Shown piece after piece: positions 57,422-64,000 of a DNA stretch of 64,000 nt. The notes below the pieces were generated by a model. The model did not search any database. It saw only the letters and a program-made list of their open reading frames with translations, and was not told the origin of the DNA. The stretch is taken from contig NZ_FXXN01000027.1 of NCBI RefSeq assembly GCF_900184795.1, positions 355,748-419,747 on the forward strand, given 5' to 3'. The first letter of the stretch is position 1, and every line of letters starts with the position of its first letter. Origin of the DNA: Magnetospirillum sp. 15-1. Its GTDB lineage: Bacteria; Pseudomonadota; Alphaproteobacteria; Rhodospirillales; Magnetospirillaceae. Position numbers and translations under genes: made by a program.

Positions 57422-58314
57422 TGCAGGCCCACCTACCCACCTTGCGCCAACTGCGCTATCTGGTCGCCCTGGCCGAGCACCGCCATTTCGGCCGCGCCGC
57501 CGAGGCGTGTCTGGCGACCCAAAGCACCCTGTCGGCCGGGTTGCAGGAACTGGAAAGCCTGCTGGGCGTCACCCTGGTGGAGCGGACCAAGCGCAAGGTG
57601 CTGATGACGCCGCTGGGCGACGAGGTGGCGGCGCGGGCCCGCGACCTGCTGCGCGGTGCCGAGGACATCGCCGATCTGGCCCGTGCCCACGGCAAGCCGC
57701 TGACCGGCGGCCTGCGCCTGGGGGTGATTCCCACCATCGCGCCGTTTCTGCTGCCCCGCGTGCTGCCCGGCCTGCGCCGCCTCTATCCCGACCTCAAGCT
57801 GGCGCTGCGCGAGGATCTGACGGCGCGACTGCTGGAGCGTCTGGTCAACGGCGACCTGGACGCGGCGGTCCTGGCCCTGCCCTACGAGGCGGCCGAGGTG
57901 GAGATGGAGGCGCTGTTCACCGACCCCTTCGTGCTGGCCTGTCCGCCCGGCCATCCCCTGGCGGCACGGGAAACCGTCAGCGGCGCCGATCTGGCCGGGG
58001 CGGACCTGCTGTTGCTGGAAGAGGGGCATTGCCTGCGCGACCATGCTCTGGCCGCCTGCTCGCTGCCGGCGCCCAGGCGGGGCGAGGGTATCCTGGGCAC
58101 ATCGCTGGGCACCCTGGTGCAGATGGTCGCCTCGGGCATGGGGGTGACCCTGCTGCCCCGGCTGGCGGTGGAGGCCGGCGTTCTGATCGGCACCGATCTG
58201 GTCACCCGCCCGCTGTCCGGCGGCGGCGCCCGCCTGCTGGGGCTGGCCTGGCGCAAGTCCAGCGCCCGCAAGGACGAATTCCGTCTGCTGGGGCGCGCGC
58301 TGTTCGGGTTATAG
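57421..58314 (+). CDS. oxyR: OxyR-type LysR peroxide regulator
   Basis: A 297-residue LysR regulator. The helix-turn-helix is TLRQLRYLVALAEHRHFGRAAEACLATQSTLSAGLQELE. The effector domain has GLRLGVIPTIAPFLLPRVLP and the two redox cysteines in GHCLRDHALAAC, nine residues apart as Cys199 and Cys208 in E. coli OxyR. On peroxide these form a disulfide and activate antioxidant genes. It is co-translated with the ABC ATPase and has no katG, ahpC or dps gene in the window. A hairpin follows. Confidence 0.94.
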   Translation: MQAHLPTLRQLRYLVALAEHRHFGRAAEACLATQSTLSAGLQELESLLGVTLVERTKRKVLMTPLGDEVAARARDLLRGAEDIADLARAHGKPLTGGLRLGVIPTIAPFLLPRVLPGLRRLYPDLKLALREDLTARLLERLVNGDLDAAVLALPYEAAEVEMEALFTDPFVLACPPGHPLAARETVSGADLAGADLLLLEEGHCLRDHALAACSLPAPRRGEGILGTSLGTLVQMVASGMGVTLLPRLAVEAGVLIGTDLVTRPLSGGGARLLGLAWRKSSARKDEFRLLGRALFGL

Positions 58315-58337
58315 ATTCTCGGGGCCGGAAACGCCAA

Positions 58338-58358
58338 TGCCCGGCGCAAGGCCGGGCA
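58338..58358. terminator. Bidirectional terminator between oxyR and prs
   Basis: TGCCCGGC-GCAAG-GCCGGGCA: 8-bp stem between two convergent genes, without T-run. Confidence 0.55.
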
Positions 58359-58382
58359 CGACGTGGAAGATACCGGACGGCC

Positions 58383-59315
58383 TCAGTCGAACAGGCTGGA
58401 GACCGAGCGCTCCTCGCTGATGCGCGAGATGGATTCGGCCATCAGCGGGGCGATGGTGACCTGACGGATGTTGCGGGCCATCTTCACCGCCTCGGTGGCG
58501 GGGATGGAATCGGTGATCACCAGTTCCTCGAGAGGCGAGGCGGTGACACGGGCCACGGCGCCGCCCGACAGCACGCCGTGGGTGACGAAGGCGGCCACCG
58601 AGACGGCTCCGGCCTTCATCAGCGCCTCGGCGGCGTTGCACAGCGTACCGGCGGAATCGACGATGTCGTCGACCATGATGCAGCGGCGGCCGCGCACGTC
58701 GCCGATGATGTTCATCACCTCGGACACACCGGCCTTTTCGCGGCGCTTGTCGATGATGGCGAGATCGGCGTCGATGCGGCTGGCGATGGCGCGGGCGCGC
58801 ACCACGCCGCCCACGTCGGGCGACACCACCATGACGTCGTCGCCCTGGTAGCGGGCGCGGATATCGTTGGTGAACACCGGGGCGGCGTAGAGGTTATCCA
58901 GCGGAATGTCGAAGAAGCCCTGGATCTGGCCCGAATGCAGGTCCAGCGTCACCACGCGGTCGGCGCCGGCGGTGGTGATCAGGTTGGCGACCAGCTTGGC
59001 CGAGATGGGCGAGCGGGGCGACGACTTGCGGTCCTGGCGGGCATAGCCGAAATAGGGGATCACCGCCGTGATGCGCCGGGCCGAGCCGCGCCGCAGGGCG
59101 TCCAGGGTGACCAGCAGTTCCATCAGATTGTCGTTGGCGGGATAGCTGGTGGATTGGATGACGAAGACGTCCTCGCCACGGACGTTCTCGTGAATTTCGA
59201 CGAACACCTCGTTGTCCGAGAAGCGGCGGATCACCGCCTTGGTGATGGACATGGTGAGATATTCGGCGATCGCTTCCGCGAGGGGCCGGTTGCTGTTGCA
59301 AGCGAGGATTTTCAT
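58383..59315 (-). CDS. prs: Ribose-phosphate pyrophosphokinase
   Basis: A 310-residue PRPP synthetase: ATP + ribose-5-P to PRPP + AMP. Motifs: [59 protein letters not shown] near 35, [21 protein letters not shown] near 93, [32 protein letters not shown] near 175 and the PRPP loop [22 protein letters not shown] near 215. Supplies purine, pyrimidine, histidine and NAD synthesis. Monocistronic. Confidence 0.97.
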   Translation of the reverse strand: MKILACNSNRPLAEAIAEYLTMSITKAVIRRFSDNEVFVEIHENVRGEDVFVIQSTSYPANDNLMELLVTLDALRRGSARRITAVIPYFGYARQDRKSSPRSPISAKLVANLITTAGADRVVTLDLHSGQIQGFFDIPLDNLYAAPVFTNDIRARYQGDDVMVVSPDVGGVVRARAIASRIDADLAIIDKRREKAGVSEVMNIIGDVRGRRCIMVDDIVDSAGTLCNAAEALMKAGAVSVAAFVTHGVLSGGAVARVTASPLEELVITDSIPATEAVKMARNIRQVTIAPLMAESISRISEERSVSSLFD

Positions 59316-59417
59316 GATGGATACCGCCGGGTTAGCGCGCCGCTGCGCTGACGTGAAACCGGCACTCGTATATCAGCCGGATACCTGTCCTGTAAACCGG
59401 TGGCTATGACCGATCCA

Positions 59418-60239
59418 CTATTTCTGTGGTATGGCGGCTATGATGTCGGCGATACCCTCGGCCCCGCCGGCCGCGATATCGCCGGCCAGCGCGCCCCACG
59501 GGCCGGAAAGGCGGCCCTTGGGCAGGGCGCCCTGCTGGGCGGCCTTGCCCAGTTCCGCACCGGTCTTGGCGTCCAGCACGATCCAGGTCACGTCCAGAAT
59601 CTCCTCGCCGGGGCGGCCGGGCACCAGGGTGACACGGCCACGGATCGCCAGTTCGGCCTCGGCCCCGCCCAGTTTGACCCCCAGACGCTGCAAGGCGCGG
59701 CCGAGAGCCTTGGCCAGCGCGCTGTCGCCGTCGCCCGGCAATCCGCCCAGGGGCTCCAGCCGCGCCACGGGAAGGCGCGGCGGCGCGGCGGCGGCCGTCG
59801 CTTCGGCCGGTTCGCCGTGCAGGGTGGCGGCATACCGGGCGATCACCTCGTCGGCCAGCCGGTCGATGGTGGCCGGCCCCGCCTTGTCCCAAAGGGCGGT
59901 GGGCAGGGTCTGGGGGAAGGCGGTCGGCGGTTCGCCTTCCGGGACGATCAGACGCCAGCGCAGGGTCTTGGCGGCGACGGTGGTCTCGGTCTCGGCCACC
60001 AGAACCCAGGACCCGCTGACCGCGCTGCGGGTCGAGGCGGGGATGTCCTGATCGGTCAGGCGCTTGACGATGGCCTTGGCGAGGGCGTCGCCGCTGGGGC
60101 TGTCGTCGGGCGGGCGCACCACCACGCCACGCGGCCCCGGCGGGCTTACCGCCGCGTTGATGCCGTCGTGGCGGAAGGGCTGGGGCGGCTCGCCGCAGGC
60201 GGCCAACAGCAGGAGCAGGGCAAGGGAAAGACGTTTCAT
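59418..60239 (-). CDS. Lipoprotein of unknown function
   Basis: A 273-residue lipoprotein: KRLSLALLLLLAACGEPPQPF with lipobox LAAC. The mature part has HDGINAAVSPPGPRGVVVRPPDDSPSGDALAKAIVKRLTDQDIPAST, then SGSWVLVAETET and VARLEPLGGLPGDGDSALAKALGRALQRLG; two related halves of a binding-like fold are suggested by repeated GxxVxVxP and LAxAL motifs. No known enzyme. It follows pgeF with ATGA overlap and is the last gene of the hldD-lgt-midA-pgeF run. Confidence 0.75.
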   Translation of the reverse strand: MKRLSLALLLLLAACGEPPQPFRHDGINAAVSPPGPRGVVVRPPDDSPSGDALAKAIVKRLTDQDIPASTRSAVSGSWVLVAETETTVAAKTLRWRLIVPEGEPPTAFPQTLPTALWDKAGPATIDRLADEVIARYAATLHGEPAEATAAAAPPRLPVARLEPLGGLPGDGDSALAKALGRALQRLGVKLGGAEAELAIRGRVTLVPGRPGEEILDVTWIVLDAKTGAELGKAAQQGALPKGRLSGPWGALAGDIAAGGAEGIADIIAAIPQK

Positions 60240-61006
60240 CGGTCCAGCGTGATCACCGAAATCTGCCGGCCGTAATCGGCCTCGCCCCGCAAGGTGGCGC
60301 GGCGATAGCTGAAGAAGCGGGCTTCGTCGCGGAGCGTGTCGGCGGGCACCCGCGTCACCTCGTGCACGCCGATGCGCGACAGCTTGCGCGAGATGTAGCC
60401 CGGCAGGTCGAACAGGTGATGGTCGGGTTTGGCCGGCGAGGGAGCGAAGAAATCGGCGTTTTCGGCTTCCTCGGCCAGGAAGGGAGCGGGGAATTCCGGT
60501 CCCACCTCGTAATTGCGGTGGCCGATGCACGGCCCGATGGCGGCGACGATCTTGGGCTTCCTGGCGCCGATGGCGATCATGGCCTTGACGGTGTTCTCCA
60601 GCACGTCGCCCAGGGCTCCCCGCCAGCCGGCATGGGCGGCGCCGATGATTCCCGACTTGCCGTCGGCGAACAGCACCGGGGCGCAATCGGCGGTAAGGAT
60701 GCCCAGGCCGATGCCGGGACGGTCGGTGACCATGGCGTCGGCCTTGGGGGCGTTGCCCGGCTCCCACGGCTCGGTGACCGTCACCACGTCGCTGGAATGG
60801 GTCTGGTACAAGGTGACCAGCGCCTCTTCCGGCAGGTCGAGCAGGGCCATGACGCGGCGGCGGTTTTCCTTCACCGCTTCGGGCTTGTCGGAGGAACCGG
60901 GGCCGCAATTGAGCGAGGCGTACAGGCCTTCCGATACGCCGCCTTCCCGGGTGAAGAAGCCGTGGCGGATGCGGACGAACTCGTTGAGGGCCGACAGGGT
61001 GATCAT
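60236..61006 (-). CDS. pgeF: Peptidoglycan editing factor PgeF (YfiH/laccase-domain)
   Basis: A 256-residue member of the YfiH/DUF152 family. Key motifs: IRHGFFTREGGVSEGLYASLN at the N-terminus, TLYQTHSSDVVTV near 62 (metal His), LTADCAPVLFADGKSGIIGAAHAGWRGALGDVLENTV near 105 with the conserved C-x and HAGWRG, and IGPCIGHRNYEVGPEF near 160. PgeF corrects misincorporated amino acids in peptidoglycan precursors. It is embedded between midA and a lipoprotein with four-base overlaps on both sides. Confidence 0.93.
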   Translation of the reverse strand: MITLSALNEFVRIRHGFFTREGGVSEGLYASLNCGPGSSDKPEAVKENRRRVMALLDLPEEALVTLYQTHSSDVVTVTEPWEPGNAPKADAMVTDRPGIGLGILTADCAPVLFADGKSGIIGAAHAGWRGALGDVLENTVKAMIAIGARKPKIVAAIGPCIGHRNYEVGPEFPAPFLAEEAENADFFAPSPAKPDHHLFDLPGYISRKLSRIGVHEVTRVPADTLRDEARFFSYRRATLRGEADYGRQISVITLDR

Positions 61007-62079
61007 TCAGCGGGTTCCAGGCCGGGAGGGACGGGCAGCAGAGGGTTGGCGAGGGCCATGACCTTGAACAGGGTGCCCATTTCGCCGGGATCGATCAAGC
61101 GCCGTGCGCCGCTGGCCAGATGAGCCGCCTGTTCGGAGGTGGCGTTGCCCATCAGCATGCGGGCCCGTTCCTCCAGCCCCAGGCGGGCCAGGAAGCGACC
61201 CTGCGACACCGGGCCATGGATGGCGGCGATACCCGCCGCCGCCTCGGCCAGGGCCTGGAAATCCACATGGGCGGTGATATCGGCATGGCCCGGCTCGGAC
61301 AGCACCGGGTGGTGCTTGTGGCCCTTCAGCGCCTGCAGGCTGTCGCCGGCGGCGCTTGTTCCGTAGCCGTAATCGATGATCAGGGCGGCGCCGCCCTGGG
61401 TGACCACGCGCCGGGCGATGGCCTGGGCCAGTTCCCGCCCCTGGGGACTAATCTCGGCCAGGGCGCCGTCGGAGGCATTCAGCACGGCGGGGGCCAGGGG
61501 CGGTTCGTCCACCACCGGGCCGGCGGTGAAGACGAGCGCACCGCCGTCGTCCAGGGCGACCACCCGTTCGCGCCAGACGCCGCCGTTCTTTTCCAACTGG
61601 CGGATGGGCAGGGCGTCGAACAGCTCGTTGGCGACCAGCAACAGCGGTCCATCGGGCAGGTCCTCGAACCGCTGGTGCCAGGTGACCCGGCTGTCGGCCA
61701 GACTCTGTTGCTGGCGGTTGCGGAGCGCCGGGCTGGTCTCGATCAGGTGGACGTCCAGGGCCTTGGCGAAGGGGGGCAAGGCGGCGGCGGCGCGCAGCAG
61801 GTCGGCCATCAGGGTGCCGCGTCCCGGTCCGATCTCGGCCAGCACCACGCGGCCGGGCGAGCCCATGCTCTGCCAGACCAGGGCGCACCACAGGCCGAGC
61901 AGCTCGCCGAACATCTGGCTGATCTCGGGAGCCGTGGTGAAGTCGCCGGCCATGCCGAACGGATCGCGGCCCATGTAGTAGCCGTGCTCGGGATGCCCCA
62001 GCGCCTCGGCCATGAAGTCGGACACCGGGATGGGGCCGGTGGTCCTGATCCTCTCGGCGAGAATGTCGGCCAGACTCAT
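61003..62079 (-). CDS. SAM-dependent methyltransferase MidA-like
   Basis: A 358-residue MidA/NDUFAF7-type arginine methyltransferase. Motifs: GPIPVSDFMAEALGHPEHGYYMGRDPFGMAGDFTTAPEISQMFGE, VLAEIGPGRGTLMADLLRA (SAM site) near 79, VANELFDALPIRQLEK near 147, and LIIDYGYG near 236. The family methylates an arginine of complex I subunit NDUFS2/NuoD in mitochondria; bacterial function inferred. It is the third gene of the overlapping run lgt-midA-pgeF. Confidence 0.9.
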   Translation of the reverse strand: MSLADILAERIRTTGPIPVSDFMAEALGHPEHGYYMGRDPFGMAGDFTTAPEISQMFGELLGLWCALVWQSMGSPGRVVLAEIGPGRGTLMADLLRAAAALPPFAKALDVHLIETSPALRNRQQQSLADSRVTWHQRFEDLPDGPLLLVANELFDALPIRQLEKNGGVWRERVVALDDGGALVFTAGPVVDEPPLAPAVLNASDGALAEISPQGRELAQAIARRVVTQGGAALIIDYGYGTSAAGDSLQALKGHKHHPVLSEPGHADITAHVDFQALAEAAAGIAAIHGPVSQGRFLARLGLEERARMLMGNATSEQAAHLASGARRLIDPGEMGTLFKVMALANPLLPVPPGLEPAE

Positions 62080-62894
62080 CCGGCGGCCTTGGCCCGGGGT
62101 CCGCGCCGCCACGCCCACACCAGCATGGCGAGGCCGACCAGGACCTGGGGAATGGACAGCAACTGCCCCATGGTGGCGCCACCCCACAGGAAGCCCAGAT
62201 GGGCGTCGGGCTGGCGGAAGAACTCGGCGGTGATGCGCGCCAGACCATAGCCGGCCAGGAACACCCCGGACAGGGCGCCGGCCCGATAGCGGATATCGGT
62301 CAGCTTCCACAGGCCGAACATGATCAGGAACAGGATCACGCCCTCCAGACCGGCTTCGTAGAGCTGGCTGGGATGGCGGGGAATGGGGCCGCCGCCGGGG
62401 AACACCATGGCCCATTCCACGTCGGGGGCGACGCGGCCGAACAGCTCGCCGTTGACGAAATTGGCCAGGCGGCCGAAGAACAGGCCGATGGGCACGGCAC
62501 AGCAGATCACGTCGCCCACCAGGAACAGGTTGCGGCCCCTGAAGCGCGAGAAGGCGATGATGCCGAGGATGACGCCCAGCGCTCCGCCGTGGAACGACAT
62601 GCCGCCCTGCCAGACCATGGGGATTTCCAGCGGATTGGCGAGGTAGTGCAGCGGCTTGTAGAACAGCACGTAGCCCAGCCGGCCGCCCAGCACCACGCCG
62701 AGCGTCGCCCACACCAGGAAGTCGTCGACCTCGATCTCGGTCATGGCGTTGGGTGGGCGGGCCACCAGGAACTTGACGTAGCGCCAGCCGGTCATCAGCC
62801 CGGCGATATAGGCCAGAGCGTACCAGCGGATGGCGAACGGCCCCAGTTGCAGGGCGATGGGGTCGAGGTGGGGATAGGCCAGGGCGAAGGTCAT
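62076..62894 (-). CDS. lgt: Prolipoprotein diacylglyceryl transferase
   Basis: A 272-residue membrane enzyme transferring diacylglycerol to prelipoprotein cysteines. Seen: PFAIRWYALAYIAGLMTGW near the first helices, GGRLGYVLFY, WQGGMSFHGGALGVI with the catalytic-region His, and GLFFGRLANFVNGELFGR near 138 (Lgt signature). PIPRHPSQLYEAGLEGVILFLIM follows. It is coupled to hldD upstream (TGATG) and midA downstream (ATGA). Several lipoproteins in this window are probable substrates. Confidence 0.96.
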   Translation of the reverse strand: MTFALAYPHLDPIALQLGPFAIRWYALAYIAGLMTGWRYVKFLVARPPNAMTEIEVDDFLVWATLGVVLGGRLGYVLFYKPLHYLANPLEIPMVWQGGMSFHGGALGVILGIIAFSRFRGRNLFLVGDVICCAVPIGLFFGRLANFVNGELFGRVAPDVEWAMVFPGGGPIPRHPSQLYEAGLEGVILFLIMFGLWKLTDIRYRAGALSGVFLAGYGLARITAEFFRQPDAHLGFLWGGATMGQLLSIPQVLVGLAMLVWAWRRGPRAKAAG

Positions 62895-63880
62895 CAGCGG
62901 TAGGCATCCCCAGAGGCCAGGAAGCGTTTCACGTATTGCTCGACGCCGTCTTCCAGCGAGGTGAAGGGCTTGGTATAGCCGGCGCGGTGCAGGCGCTCCA
63001 TCTTGGCCTGGGTGAAATACTGGTACTTGTCGCGGATCTCGATGGGGGTGTCGCGGAACTTGATCTGCGGCTCGCGGCCCACGGCGTGATAGACAGCGTT
63101 GGCCAGATCGAGGAACGAGCGGGCCTTGCCGGTGCCGACGTTGAACAGGCCGCTGACCCTGGGGTTCTCGATCAGCCACATCACCACGTCGACCACGTCG
63201 CCGACCCAGATGAAGTCGCGCAGCTGGCCGCCATCCGGGTATTTGGGATTGTGCGACTTGAACAGCTGGTAGGCGGCGTTCTTCTCGGCGTGGGGATAGA
63301 CCTGGGCCACCACGCTCTGCTGGTTGCCCTTGTGGTACTCGTTGGGGCCGTAGACGTTGAAGAACTTGAGGCCCGCCCATTGCGGCGGCTTGCGCGATCC
63401 CGCCGACACCTTGCGCGCCACCCGGCGGTCGAACAGGTGCTTGGACCAGCCATAGGCGTTGAGCGGCCGCAGCTTGGCCAGATGCTCCATGGAGCCGTCG
63501 TCGTCGAAGCCCTGGGTCCCGTCGCCGTAGGTGGCGGCCGACGAGGCGTAGATGAAGCGTACGTTGTGCACGGCGCACCACTTCCACAGCGCCAGGGACA
63601 GCGAGAAATTGTTGGCGAGGATCTTGTCGGCGTCGGTCTCGGTGGTGGCCGAGATGGCGCCCATGTGGACGATGACTTCCATGTGCTTGGCGTTGGCTTC
63701 CAGGAAGTCGAACAACTGCTCGGGATGGACGATGTCGGCCAGCTCGCGCTTGGCGATGTTGTGCCACTTGGTGCCCGAACGCAGGCGGTCGCAGACCACC
63801 AGCTTGCCCGCCCCCTTCTCCTCGAGGGCCGCCAGGATGTTGGAACCGATGAAGCCGGCTCCGCCGGTGACGAGGATCAT
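62894..63880 (-). CDS. hldD: ADP-L-glycero-D-manno-heptose-6-epimerase
   Basis: A 328-residue SDR epimerase of LPS inner-core heptose synthesis. Motifs: MILVTGGAGFIGSNILAALEEKG (NADP site), HMGAISATTETDADKIL near 70, FIYASSAATYGDGTQGFDDD near 110 with the catalytic Ser/Thr. YGWSKHLFDRRVAR near 143 carries the YxxxK dyad; GLKFFNVYGPNEYHKGNQQSV near 170. Length and motifs match HldD/RfaD. It heads the hldD-lgt-midA-pgeF run, separated from an upstream gene end by about 63 bases. Confidence 0.95.
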   Translation of the reverse strand: MILVTGGAGFIGSNILAALEEKGAGKLVVCDRLRSGTKWHNIAKRELADIVHPEQLFDFLEANAKHMEVIVHMGAISATTETDADKILANNFSLSLALWKWCAVHNVRFIYASSAATYGDGTQGFDDDGSMEHLAKLRPLNAYGWSKHLFDRRVARKVSAGSRKPPQWAGLKFFNVYGPNEYHKGNQQSVVAQVYPHAEKNAAYQLFKSHNPKYPDGGQLRDFIWVGDVVDVVMWLIENPRVSGLFNVGTGKARSFLDLANAVYHAVGREPQIKFRDTPIEIRDKYQYFTQAKMERLHRAGYTKPFTSLEDGVEQYVKRFLASGDAYR

Positions 63881-63943
63881 GGGGCGCTCCGCGCGTGGGA
63901 TTGGTCCGCGACTCTTATAGGCCGGGATGTCCGACCCCGCAAG

Positions 63944-64000
63944 TTACCGTCTGATCCTCATCTTCATGCGTTCGGCCGCGTCGACCAGTCCGGCGCGGAT
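63944..64000 (-). CDS. C-terminal end of an unidentified gene
   Basis: Eighteen codons ending IRAGLVDAAERMKMRIRR then TAA are read into the window edge on the minus strand. The basic helical tail could belong to an LPS or polysaccharide gene, given hldD downstream, but nothing is diagnostic. Confidence 0.4.
   Translation of the reverse strand: MRAGLVDAAERMKMRIRR

Overview
The window is high-GC (roughly two thirds G+C) bacterial chromosome with dense, mostly short-spaced genes. It reads as an alphaproteobacterium of the Rhodospirillaceae, most like Magnetospirillum. The signs are several chemoreceptors, two phasins with TGC-rich PhaR-type sites, a PetP/PetR/EnvZ-type cluster, acetoacetyl-CoA synthetase, UbiK, an OxyR with both redox cysteines, and NasT-type nitrate control. 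The genus is inferred from gene content; no marker gene is present. I saw no tRNA, rRNA, IS element, prophage or CRISPR array. Apart from short repeats this looks like core chromosome.

Layout. 0-4.4 kb is a nitrate-assimilation block on the minus strand: nasT (ANTAR antiterminator), narK, a PP2C/Ser-Thr-kinase fusion and a truncated NasS/NrtA-like nitrate-binding protein. narK and the nasS-like gene each have a sigma54 promoter followed by a two-hairpin ANTAR leader ending in a terminator. 4.5-7.7 kb holds a secreted unknown, a DUF2946-like protein and an OprC-like copper receptor. 7.8-10.3 kb carries cobC, cobS and cobT; a 36-codon ORF is nested exactly between cobS and cobC. 10.4-13.1 kb has ubiK, an 85-bp tandem repeat, a YbjN-family gene, proC and a phasin. 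13.2-18.3 kb is signalling: a frameshifted histidine kinase, a ParA-like ATPase, and EnvZ/OmpR/MarR. ilvE is divergent from the MarR gene.

19.4-29.5 kb holds a haem-c type chemoreceptor, a zinc-ribbon protein, an HD-GYP response regulator, a Cache chemoreceptor, aspartate aminotransferase, a Sel1-repeat protein, Hpt and receiver proteins, a lipoprotein and pterin dehydratase. 29.6-33.5 kb is a translationally overlapping trio: zincin metallopeptidase, LonC-like protease and periplasmic binding protein. 33.5-39.4 kb has a membrane protein, a PAS histidine kinase, a coupled MoxR-hemerythrin-VWA operon and a second phasin. 39.6-46.5 kb is CBS protein plus sugar-nucleotide genes: phosphomannomutase, phosphoglucomutase, ugd and galU. 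46.6-52.8 kb holds a J-domain protein, STAS, aacS, alpha-carbonic anhydrase, a SPOR lipoprotein, an outer-membrane barrel and rlmJ.

53.2-55.1 kb encodes a PAS protein overlapping a chemoreceptor, a likely split Aer-type sensor. 55.1-56.4 kb is asd behind a threonine/lysine-rich leader peptide and a complete attenuator. 56.6-58.3 kb is an orphan ABC ATPase coupled to oxyR. 58.4-64 kb is prs and a tightly overlapping minus-strand run: hldD, lgt, midA, pgeF and a lipoprotein. The strongest regulatory findings are the asd attenuator and the paired nitrate leaders. The most unusual genetic arrangements are the cobS-cobC nested ORF, the hemerythrin inside the MoxR/VWA operon, and a dispersed hairpin repeat ending in CCCGGCGATTGAGGG.
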